This document shows positions 1-7,826 of a DNA stretch of 34,721 nt, in pieces. The stretch covers positions 1 through 34,721 of the forward strand of contig JAJRRY010000069.1 in assembly GCA_024279095.1 (NCBI GenBank), written 5' to 3'. The notes below the pieces were generated by a model. The model was not told the DNA's origin, ran no database searches, and saw only the letters and a program-made list of their open reading frames with translations. Origin of the DNA: Alphaproteobacteria bacterium (lineage in GTDB: Bacteria > Pseudomonadota > Alphaproteobacteria > Rhizobiales > Aestuariivirgaceae). A program made the translations under genes and the position numbers. The number at the start of each line of letters is the position of its first letter. The first letter of the stretch is position 1.

Positions 1-1045
1 AGACAAAGATGGCGCCGGCCAGAATGTCGAAGAAATCTATGAAGGCCCCGCCGACGTTGATGGTCAGCATGAACATCATGTAGATGGCGGCGAGAAAGAC
101 TGCCGGGCCGGCAACGCGGTGCAGCACCACCCGGTCGATGCGGTCCGAGGTGGTGGCCGTGGCGACGCCGGAGCGGTGCACGGCGGTGCGGGCGGCATCA
201 TGCGCAAAGGCATAGCGGGCCTCCGCCACGATCATATCGGCATCATCCCCCAACTCCCGTTCCAGCTTCGGCAGCCGGTGGCGCAGCACGCCCGCCGTCT
301 CTTCCCCTGCCAGCCGCAGGGCCAGATCGTCGCCCTCGATCAGACGCACGGCCAGCCAGCGGCGGTCGATACCCTCGCTGCGGGCGGTATAGTCGATCAC
401 CTTCTCCAGATCGCCGGCCAGGCGCTCCACCGCCGCCGGATAGGCGATGCGTACCACCGGATGCTCCTGCCTGCGCGCCACTTCGCGCACCGTGCGCACC
501 AGTTCGTCAATCCCCTCGCCCTTCGAGGCCACGATGGGAACCACAGGCACACCAAGGATACGCGACAGTGCCCCGACATCCACCTTCAGGCCCGCCTTGC
601 GCGCCGCATCCATCATGTTCAGGGCGACCACGACAGGCTTGCCGGTCTCCAGAAGCTGGATGGTGAGATACAGATTGCGTTCCAGATTGGTGGCGTCGAG
701 GATGTTCACCACCACGTCGAAGTCCTCGCGGACGATGGCGTCACGCGCCAGCTTCTCGTCCAGCGACTGCTCCTCCATGCCGGGAATGGGCCGCAGGGTG
801 TAGACTCCGGGAAGATCGACGACCTCGATCTCCCCTTCCGCATCCCGGTAGATCCCCGTCTTGCGCTCCACGGTGACGCCCGGCCAGTTGCCGGTGCGCT
901 GACGGGCGCCGGTCAGCAGGTTGAACAGTGTGGTCTTGCCGCAGTTGGGATTTCCGGCAATGGCGATGCGCAGGATTCCCGAACGGTCATGTCCGGAGAC
1001 GGCACCTTGCTCCTCCCGGCCGTCGCCGCAGCATTCACCCTTCAT
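1..1045 (-). CDS. feoB: Ferrous iron transport protein B (FeoB), C-terminus truncated by the window edge
   Basis: Reverse-strand translation from the ATG at 1045 gives MKGECCGDGREEQGAVSGHDRSGILRIAIAGNPNCGKTTLFNLLTGARQRTGNWPGVTVERKTG...VVDLPGVYTL (G1 GNPNCGKTT, G3 DLPG). It reads open to the left edge and its ATG overlaps the feoA stop. Confidence 0.95.
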   Translation of the reverse strand, partial: MKGECCGDGREEQGAVSGHDRSGILRIAIAGNPNCGKTTLFNLLTGARQRTGNWPGVTVERKTGIYRDAEGEIEVVDLPGVYTLRPIPGMEEQSLDEKLARDAIVREDFDVVVNILDATNLERNLYLTIQLLETGKPVVVALNMMDAARKAGLKVDVGALSRILGVPVVPIVASKGEGIDELVRTVREVARRQEHPVVRIAYPAAVERLAGDLEKVIDYTARSEGIDRRWLAVRLIEGDDLALRLAGEETAGVLRHRLPKLERELGDDADMIVAEARYAFAHDAARTAVHRSGVATATTSDRIDRVVLHRVAGPAVFLAAIYMMFMLTINVGGAFIDFFDILAGAIFV

Positions 1046-1365
1046 GTCCGGATCACCTCCCGGGAATTGCCGCATGCATCGCAGAGAGACACCATGACAT
1101 GCTGTGCCGCTGCGGGGCCGAGCGCCAGCCGCATGCCGTCCATGGCCAGCACGATCCCGGCCGCATTGTGCTGCACGACCTGCGCCTGTCCGCCAGTGCG
1201 CAGGCCAAGATCCATCAGGCGTCGCACGAAGGAGGGCGCTCCACCAATGGCCCTGACACAGATCGTTTCCCTTTCTGAAGCAAGTACCAGAGGAAAGGTC
1301 GCGGGCTTCCGCCTGCAGGCGGAATCGCCGGTGGTGGCAAGAGTATCGGCGGCATGCAGGTTCAT
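1042..1365 (-). CDS. feoA: FeoA-domain ferrous iron transport protein
   Basis: 107 aa with a FeoA-like core (RRLMDLGLRTGGQAQVVQHN...LALGPAAAQHVMV); stop overlaps the feoB start in an ATGA arrangement. Confidence 0.9.
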   Translation of the reverse strand: MNLHAADTLATTGDSACRRKPATFPLVLASERETICVRAIGGAPSFVRRLMDLGLRTGGQAQVVQHNAAGIVLAMDGMRLALGPAAAQHVMVSLCDACGNSREVIRT

Positions 1366-1431
1366 GGCTTTTCCCGCTTCTCGTTCCGGATCATCATGAC
1401 TGGACGAATGGCCGTCACGTTGTAGCCAAAA

Positions 1432-1445
1432 TTGATCCAGATCAA
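1432..1445. promoter_or_regulatory. FNR/FixK/Anr-type box upstream of feoAB
   Basis: TTGATCCAGATCAA matches TTGAT-N4-ATCAA in all 10 positions. Its centre is about 73 bp upstream of the feoA start. Confidence 0.75.
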
Positions 1446-1451
1446 TTCAGT

Positions 1452-1466
1452 TGCGAATGATTATCA
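1452..1466. promoter_or_regulatory. Putative Fur-type (7-1-7) box upstream of feoAB
   Basis: TGCGAATGATTATCA differs from TGATAATNATTATCA at 2 positions; located just upstream of the FNR-type box. Confidence 0.6.
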
Positions 1467-1638
1467 AGTGCAGATCATAGATAGGCCACCACACGGTCGA
1501 TTGCAAGCGCTTCCTCTTGACGGAACATGGGAAAAATCGGCGCACTGGCGGCACATGAAGGGAGATCGACAGGATTCCGTCACGGTATCCGGAGAGAGAT
1601 CTTGATTCGAGGAGCCACACGGATGCGGCATTCACGCT

Positions 1639-2031
1639 TCACGGATCCTCCCCCTGAAGCTCGGTGTACTTGTCCGCCCGCCCACGCGCCTTTTCCACCG
1701 GGTACTTGCGGGCGTTGATCTCTATTTTCTCCGCGGCGGCGCGAGCCAGATCGAAGCCTGCAGCTTCGGCCACCAGCAGCAGGTAGAGGAGCACGTCGGC
1801 GCATTCCTCCCGCAGGCTGTCATGGAGCGGACCGTCCGGACGCACCTGCTTCTCAAAGGTGACAGCATCCTTCCACTGGCACAGTTCCAGGGCCTCCGCA
1901 GCCTCCAGCGAAAGGGAGATCAGGAGATCCTTCAGGGTGTGGAACTGCTTCCAGTCCCGCTCATCGCGGAAACGGATCAGACGCTCTGTCAATTCATCCA
2001 GATCGGGCGCAGGCCCATTTTCGTGATTCAT
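1639..2031 (-). CDS. MazG-like nucleotide pyrophosphohydrolase
   Basis: MNHENGPAPDLDELTERLIRFRDERDWKQFHTLKDLLISLSLEAAEALELCQW...EECADVLLYLLLVAEAAGFDL: EAAE...EECADVLLY metal-binding pattern of the all-alpha NTP-PPase superfamily. The longer ORF to 2886 is antisense to aprB. Confidence 0.88.
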   Translation of the reverse strand: MNHENGPAPDLDELTERLIRFRDERDWKQFHTLKDLLISLSLEAAEALELCQWKDAVTFEKQVRPDGPLHDSLREECADVLLYLLLVAEAAGFDLARAAAEKIEINARKYPVEKARGRADKYTELQGEDP

Positions 2032-2337
2032 ATCATATCCTTGCCAAAAGCCGTTCCAAAGGGCGGGCAGTTTGCCGCATGAGTCACTTGCATGGCGGCA
2101 AAATGGCCTTTGGCGCTTGTATATCAGCGAATTTTGATTTACACGAATGTGAATATGTTGGAGGGGGGGTCTCATCCGCCATCCGGCATACATGAGGAGG
2201 AACATGTAACGGAATGACCCATCCGCACCGGCGGCCTGCGGGAGCAGGCGCGAGGGCGGGTGTGTTTGTGAAAAAATCCTTCTCGCGTGAAGCAAGAGGG
2301 GTTTTGCCAGTTCAAGCCAACCAGAAAGAGGAGAGGC

Positions 2338-2790
2338 ATGCCTACTTTCGTTCATACCGAGAAGTGCGACGGCTGCAAGGGCGGCGAAGTTACCGTCTGC
2401 ATGTACATCTGCCCCAACGACCTGATGAAGCTGGACGTCGAGGGCGAGTTCACCGGCCATGCCATGAAGGCCTTCAACCAGGAGCCGGATCAGTGCTGGG
2501 AGTGCCTGTGCTGCGCCAAGCACTGCCCGCAGCAGGCCATCGAGCTGCGTCCGTTCGCCGACTGGGCTCCGATGGGCGGTACCGCCATCCCGCTGCGCAC
2601 CGACCAGGCCATCATGTGGACCATCAAGTTCCGTGACGGCGAGCTGAAGCGCTTCAAGTTCCCGGCCCGCACCACTCCGGTGGGCTCCATCGACCCGTAC
2701 GGCAACAAGCCCGAGCCGGGCGATCTGGACAGCGAGCTGCTGTTCACCGAGAGCGAGCTGCCGAACGTCAATCCGGCGCTGAAGGGCTGA
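2338..2790 (+). CDS. aprB: Adenylylsulfate (APS) reductase beta subunit, 2x[4Fe-4S] ferredoxin type
   Basis: MPTFVHTEKCDGCKGGEVTVCMYICPNDLMKLD...DQCWECLCCAKHCPQQAIELR. Two Fe-S cysteine clusters, AGGAG-like RBS, and aprA directly downstream. Confidence 0.96.
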   Translation: MPTFVHTEKCDGCKGGEVTVCMYICPNDLMKLDVEGEFTGHAMKAFNQEPDQCWECLCCAKHCPQQAIELRPFADWAPMGGTAIPLRTDQAIMWTIKFRDGELKRFKFPARTTPVGSIDPYGNKPEPGDLDSELLFTESELPNVNPALKG

Positions 2791-2900
2791 GGCGGCGTTC
2801 TCAGGGGACACCCCGCAACACGTTACATGACGGGCTTCCTGATCGAGGATGCTCCCGTTCACAGGGAAGAACACAACTGTTTGCATGAGGGAAACAGACT

Positions 2901-4865
2901 ATGAGTGAACCCAGCTTCGGCAATCCTGAAATTGTCGAGATCGAAACCGACATCCTGATCGTCGGCGGCGGCATGGCCGCCTGCGGCGCCGCCTACGAGG
3001 CCAAGCGCTGGGCCGGCGACGACGTGAAGATCACCCTGGTCGACAAGGCCGCCATGGATCGCTCCGGCGCCGTGGCCCAGGGCCTGTCCGCCATCAACAC
3101 CTACATCGGCGAGAACGACATCGAGGACTACGTCCGCATGGTTCACGCCGACCTGATGGGCATCACCCGCGACGACCTAGTGTACGACGTGGGCCGTCAC
3201 GTGGACGACTCCGTGCACCTGTTCGAGGAGTGGGGCCTGCCGATCTGGAAGACGCTGGACGACGGCACCCGCGTCGACGGCGCCACCTGGCAGAAGAAGG
3301 GCGGCAAGATGCTCAAGGACGGCGGCAAGCCCGTGCGTTCCGGCCGCTGGCAGATCATGATCAACGGCGAGTCCTACAAGGTGATCGTCGCCGAGGCCGC
3401 CAAGAAGGCGCTGGGGATGGAGAACATCTACGAGCGCGTCTTCATCATCAAGTATCTGCTGGACGCCAATGAGCCGAACCGCATCGCCGGCGCCATCGGC
3501 TTCTCCAACCGTGAGCACAAGCTCTACATCTTCAAGGCCAACGCCATCCTGAACGTGTGCGGCGGCGCGGTGAACATCTTCCGTCCGCGTACCACGGGTG
3601 AAGGCATGGGCCGCGTGTGGTATCCGGTGTGGAACGCCGGCTCCACCTACGCCATGGCCGCCGAGGTCGGCGCCGAGCTGACCATGATGGAGAACCGCTT
3701 CGTGCCGACCCGCTTCAAGGACGGCTACGGCCCGGTGGGTGCCTGGTTCCTGCTCTTCAAGTCCAAGGCTCAGAACGGCTTCGGCGAGGACTACATCGTC
3801 AAGAACGCCGAGATGCTGAAGGACTTCTCCCCGTATGACGAGGCTGCGGTGGTGCCGACCTGCCTGCGCAACCACGCCATGCTGAAGGAGATGAAGGACG
3901 GCCGCGGCCCGATCTACATGGACACCCCGACCGCCCTGAAGGAGCTCTCCGAGACGCTGACGCCGAAGGAGGTGGCGCACCTCGAGGCCGAGGCGTGGGA
4001 GGACTTCCTCGACATGTGCATCGGTCAGGCCTCCCTGTGGGCGTGCCTGAACATCCGTCCGGAAAAGGACAAGTCCGAGCTGATGCCGACCGAGCCCTAC
4101 CTGCTCGGCTCTCACTCCGGCTGCTCCGGCATCTGGGCTTCCGGCCCGTCCGACCTGAACGGCCAGCCCGATCACTATCACTGGGGCTACAACCGCATGA
4201 CCACGGTGAAGGGCCTCTTCACCGCCGGTGACGGTGTCGGCGCTTCCGGTCACAAGTTCTCCTCCGGCTCCCACGCCGAGGGCCGTATCGCCGGCAAGTC
4301 GATGGTCCGCTTCGTGCGCGATCACAAGGACTTCAAGCCGAGCTTCAAGGAGAGCACTGACGAGCTCGTGGAGCTGATCTATCGTCCGGTGCGCAACTTC
4401 CTGGAGCACAAGGACAAGACCACGGCGATCGACATCAACCCGAACTACATCACGCCGCGCATGTTCCAGATGCGTCTGCAGAAGATCATGGATGAGTACG
4501 TGGCTGGTGTGGCGACCTACTACCAGACCAACAAGACGCTGCTCGAGGAAGGTCTGAAGTATCTGACCATGCTCAAGGAAGACGCGGTCAAGATGCGCGC
4601 CAAGGACCTGCACGAGCTGCTCCGCGCGTGGGAGAACTACCACCGCGTCTGGGCCGCCGAGGCTCACCTGCGCCACATCCTCTTCCGCGAGGAGACGCGC
4701 TATCCTGGCTTCTACTATCGTGCCGACTACCCCGGTCTGGACGAGGAGAACTGGCACTGCTTCGTCAACTCCCGCTACAACCCCGAGACGGGCGAGTGGG
4801 AGCTGAAGAAGGTGGAGTGGGTGCCGCTCGTCGAGCACTCCACGGGCTTCAAGCCCTCTGCCTGA
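2901..4865 (+). CDS. aprA: Adenylylsulfate (APS) reductase alpha subunit, flavoprotein
   Basis: N-terminal FAD-binding IVGGGMAACGAAYEA; GLSAINTYIGENDIEDYVRMVHADLMGI and SHSGCSGIWASGP...TTVKGLFTAGDGVGASGHKFSSGSHAEGR are typical AprA segments. Confidence 0.97.
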   Translation: MSEPSFGNPEIVEIETDILIVGGGMAACGAAYEAKRWAGDDVKITLVDKAAMDRSGAVAQGLSAINTYIGENDIEDYVRMVHADLMGITRDDLVYDVGRHVDDSVHLFEEWGLPIWKTLDDGTRVDGATWQKKGGKMLKDGGKPVRSGRWQIMINGESYKVIVAEAAKKALGMENIYERVFIIKYLLDANEPNRIAGAIGFSNREHKLYIFKANAILNVCGGAVNIFRPRTTGEGMGRVWYPVWNAGSTYAMAAEVGAELTMMENRFVPTRFKDGYGPVGAWFLLFKSKAQNGFGEDYIVKNAEMLKDFSPYDEAAVVPTCLRNHAMLKEMKDGRGPIYMDTPTALKELSETLTPKEVAHLEAEAWEDFLDMCIGQASLWACLNIRPEKDKSELMPTEPYLLGSHSGCSGIWASGPSDLNGQPDHYHWGYNRMTTVKGLFTAGDGVGASGHKFSSGSHAEGRIAGKSMVRFVRDHKDFKPSFKESTDELVELIYRPVRNFLEHKDKTTAIDINPNYITPRMFQMRLQKIMDEYVAGVATYYQTNKTLLEEGLKYLTMLKEDAVKMRAKDLHELLRAWENYHRVWAAEAHLRHILFREETRYPGFYYRADYPGLDEENWHCFVNSRYNPETGEWELKKVEWVPLVEHSTGFKPSA

Positions 4866-4900
4866 CGCACTGCCGGGGCATCCCGGAGCACAGAACAACA

Positions 4901-4926
4901 GGCGTCGCCTCCGGGCGACGCCTTTT
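4901..4926 (+). terminator. Rho-independent terminator after aprBA
   Basis: GGCGTCGCC-TCCG-GGCGACGCC-TTTT: perfect 9-bp stem with a T tract, 36 bp after the aprA stop. Confidence 0.92.
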
Positions 4927-5135
4927 CCATTCGCGCCGCATAGTGTAACACTCAAGGCTCGCAGGGGCTGGCTGCAAGGTCTCTGACGAGGGAAGTGCAA
5001 GGCATCGGGGAGACGCGCCCTGCCCGATCCCCTGCAATTCCCGGGATGGCCGCCCCGCTAAGGGGCTGATGGATACACGCACCGGACGCCCGGACAATCC
5101 CCGAGGCGGACGGATTTTTCAGGAGAGAGACAGCC

Positions 5136-6185
5136 ATGAGTGATCCAAAGGACACCGATCCGCTTGACGACGATTCCGTGCTTTCCCCCACCTCCTACGA
5201 CGACGACGACCGCTGGATGGCCGAAGGGGTCGGCGGGTTCGAGATGCCCGTGTTCGAGGGCGTTCGTGACGAGAGCGGTTCGCCTGTGCAGCCGGTGCAG
5301 CTGACACCGGACACGACATTCCGCTTCAACTGCCACAAGGGCGTGAGCTGCTGGAACAAGTGCTGCCACGGAGCCGACATCACGCTCACGCCATTCGACA
5401 TCCTTCAGCTTGCCCGGTATTTTTCGGTGCGCCCGAAGAACATTGTGGCCGATTTTGCCGTACCTGCCTTCCACGACGCTTCCGGCATGCCGGTCCCGAA
5501 GCTGGTGATGCGTGGCAAGGATGGCAAAGGAGCCTGCGTCTTTCTGGATGAAGAAGAAGGCTGCAAGGTCTACGAAGCCCGTCCGGCCACCTGCCGCTAT
5601 TATCCACTTGGTCTTGCGGCAATGAAGATGAAAGGCCACGAGCAGAAGGAAGAAATGTACTTCCTTGTCAAGGAAGATTACTGCAAGGGCCATGAAGAAC
5701 CGCGCGAGCAGACGGTTGCCCAGTTCCGCAAGAAGCAGGGTGTAGAGCCTTACGACCTGTTCAACGAGCGCTGGGTGGAAATTCTCATGAAGGCGGCGTC
5801 ATGGCGTTCTGTCGGCGGCCCCTACGGCAAGGACATCCCGAAGCCGATGAAGCAGATGTTCTACATGCTCTGCACCGACATCGACAAGTTCCGGGAATTC
5901 GTCTTCTCCACCACTTTCCTTGAACGTTACGACGTGCCGGAAGACGTCGTGAAAGCCTTTGAAAAGAGTGATGAAACCCTCATGCTCTTCGGCTTCGACT
6001 GGATGAAGCACGTCATTTTCGGCGAAGAGACGGTGAAGCTCAAGGACGAAGTCTTTGCCGATGCCTTCGCCGAGGCGCGCGACAACTGGATGAAATACGG
6101 AGAGCTCAAGAACAGCTGGAAGTACAAGGGCCGCAAGAAATCCGATGAGGAGAATGCGGCAGAGAATGAAAAAGGGGAAGGCTGA
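5136..6185 (+). CDS. YkgJ/FliB-type CxxxCxxCC cysteine-cluster protein (putative Zn/Fe chelating)
   Basis: FRFNCHKGVSCWNKCCHGADITLTPFDILQLARYF...GACVFLDEEEGCKVYEARPATCRYYPLG matches the layout of the CxxCxxCC cysteine-cluster family. Confidence 0.85.
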   Translation: MSDPKDTDPLDDDSVLSPTSYDDDDRWMAEGVGGFEMPVFEGVRDESGSPVQPVQLTPDTTFRFNCHKGVSCWNKCCHGADITLTPFDILQLARYFSVRPKNIVADFAVPAFHDASGMPVPKLVMRGKDGKGACVFLDEEEGCKVYEARPATCRYYPLGLAAMKMKGHEQKEEMYFLVKEDYCKGHEEPREQTVAQFRKKQGVEPYDLFNERWVEILMKAASWRSVGGPYGKDIPKPMKQMFYMLCTDIDKFREFVFSTTFLERYDVPEDVVKAFEKSDETLMLFGFDWMKHVIFGEETVKLKDEVFADAFAEARDNWMKYGELKNSWKYKGRKKSDEENAAENEKGEG

Positions 6186-6215
6186 CCCTTCTTCTTACTT
6201 GCACAAAAAGACATG

Positions 6216-6251
6216 AAAAAAGGGGCCGGGAATAGTCTTCGGCCCCTTTTT
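6216..6251. terminator. Bidirectional rho-independent terminator
   Basis: AAAAAGGGGCC ... GGCCCCTTTTT perfect inverted repeat between convergent ORFs (5136-6185 + and 6265-6810 -). Confidence 0.88.
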
Positions 6252-6264
6252 CCTGCCATGAATT

Positions 6265-6810
6265 TCAGTCCTTTCCCACTGGCCATGGGATATCTTCATG
6301 ACCACCGTGATCATATGGCTGGTATTTTCTTCTTGCCTTCTTCAGGATTTCCGTTGTTTTCTGATGCCAATCACCATCCACGGCATTCACACCACCACTT
6401 TTCACCCCCTCGTTTGCAAATGCCAAGATCTTCTCCGCCTTGACCATGCGCTGTCTTGCATATTCAACGATTTGCGGCCAGCATGGCCCGGATTTTCTCG
6501 GGCGCATCTCTCGTACACCACGTTCGATATTCGCTGCAACTTCCACCTGCAACAAGATCCACGCCTGAAATTCACGATCACGGATATCCCGTACCCTGTC
6601 GAATGCCTCGCGCCACTGCTGCGAGCGCTTCAGGCGTTCACGGGTCGGAAAGGGATGCCCCTCTACAATTTGGTGGATGAGCCGCCATTTTTCGGCTTCC
6701 CGACGACAGGCCTCCAGATAGTCCACGGAATCCCCACCTTCCTGTGCGTCGACGATTTCGTTGATCCTGCATAGGATTTCTCGGCTTGCCGGTGTACGGA
6801 ACAGGGTCAT
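6265..6810 (-). CDS. Hypothetical protein, no family recognised
   Basis: 181-aa ORF rich in charged and aromatic residues (MTLFRTPASREILCRINEIVDAQEGGDSVDYLEACRREAEKWRLIHQIVEGHPFP...). It fills the gap between two confident genes; no clear Shine-Dalgarno, and a 158-aa ORF competes on the opposite strand. Confidence 0.5.
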   Translation of the reverse strand: MTLFRTPASREILCRINEIVDAQEGGDSVDYLEACRREAEKWRLIHQIVEGHPFPTRERLKRSQQWREAFDRVRDIRDREFQAWILLQVEVAANIERGVREMRPRKSGPCWPQIVEYARQRMVKAEKILAFANEGVKSGGVNAVDGDWHQKTTEILKKARRKYQPYDHGGHEDIPWPVGKD

Positions 6811-6905
6811 GACAAAAATCTGATCTGCATCATTCTTGTGACTTCCAATCTAGGCCCGTGACGGCTAGATGTGAAGCGCGTCGCCACCATCTTGCGGAAA
6901 GACCC

Positions 6906-7667
6906 ATGATCATCGCTCAGATTTCGGACACGCACATCGCCGTTCCCCCCGTTTCGGGTGCCGACCGGGAAGGCGACCTTGCCCGCGTCATTGACGACAT
7001 CCACACGCGTCGCAAGCGCCCTGATCTGGTGATCCACACCGGCGACGCCTCGAACTACGGCCGGCCGGATGAATACGCGGTGCTGCGTCGCATCATGGAC
7101 ACCTTGGACATTCCGTGGATCATCCTGCCCGGCAACCGGGACAACCGTGCCCACATGCGCGCCGCTTTCGGTGACCTGTCCTGGATGCCGGAAGGCGGGG
7201 ACGCACCGCTCGATTTCGCGTTGGAAGATTTCGATGTGCGTATTGCCGCCTTCGACAGCAAGGGCCCCCGTACCAACAAGGGCTGGGCCGATGCGGAACG
7301 GCTGTCCGCTCTCTCCGCACTGCTGGAGGCCGGATCCGGCCGCCCCACGGTGCTGGCCATGCATCATCCGCCCTTCGCTATGCGCTATGCCAAGGATCCG
7401 CACCAGTTCGCCGACTGGAGCCATGCGGAACGTCTTGCCGATGTCGTGCGCCGCCGCGCCTGTGTAAAACTTCTGTTGACGGGCCACTCGCACCGGCTGG
7501 CCGAAAGCCACATTGGCAATGCGCCGGCCTTCACCATGCCTTCCGTGGCCACCGACCTACGTAAGGGGGAATTCCGTGCCGCGCTGGCCCGCCACCCGGC
7601 CTACATGCTCTATGAGCTGGACGATGCCGGAGAACTGGTTCATCACGAGCTGCGGATCGTCGACTGA
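6906..7667 (+). CDS. Metallophosphoesterase, CpdA/GpdQ-like phosphodiesterase
   Basis: MIIAQISDTHIA...DLVIHTGDASNYG...ILPGNRDNRAHM...AMHHPPF...LLTGHSHR: the D-H, GD, GNxD/H, HH and GHxH motifs. Confidence 0.9.
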   Translation: MIIAQISDTHIAVPPVSGADREGDLARVIDDIHTRRKRPDLVIHTGDASNYGRPDEYAVLRRIMDTLDIPWIILPGNRDNRAHMRAAFGDLSWMPEGGDAPLDFALEDFDVRIAAFDSKGPRTNKGWADAERLSALSALLEAGSGRPTVLAMHHPPFAMRYAKDPHQFADWSHAERLADVVRRRACVKLLLTGHSHRLAESHIGNAPAFTMPSVATDLRKGEFRAALARHPAYMLYELDDAGELVHHELRIVD

Positions 7668-7826
7668 TCAGTCCACAATCGGCCTGTCGTCGTCGTCATC
7701 AAGAATGCGCAGCGCTTCACCGTCCAGATCCTCGTACTGCCCGGACCTCAAGGACCAGATGAAGGCACCGAGCCCCAGCAGCCCGAGAAACAGGGCGATC
7801 GGTATGAGATAGAGCAGAACGCTCAT
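7668..7826 (-). CDS. ccoS: cbb3-type cytochrome oxidase assembly protein CcoS
   Basis: Reverse translation MSVLLYLIPIALFLGLLGLGAFIWSLRSGQYEDLDGEALRILDDDDDRPIVD*: one TM then the WSLRSGQYEDLDG signature. ATGA overlap with the ccoI stop. Confidence 0.93.
   Translation of the reverse strand: MSVLLYLIPIALFLGLLGLGAFIWSLRSGQYEDLDGEALRILDDDDDRPIVD

Noticed and set aside
119-1399. 426-aa + strand ORF at the left end
   Set aside because: Antisense to feoA/feoB, His/Arg/Gln-rich with no recognisable domain.
1639-2886. 415-aa extended reverse ORF joined to the MazG-like protein
   Set aside because: The N-terminal ~285 aa are antisense to aprB and its upstream region; the homologous part starts at the ATG at 2031.
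3177-5000. 607-aa reverse-strand ORF antisense to aprA
   Set aside because: Low-complexity, Val/Leu/His/Gly-rich translation typical of the antisense of a strongly biased gene; aprA on the + strand is unambiguous.
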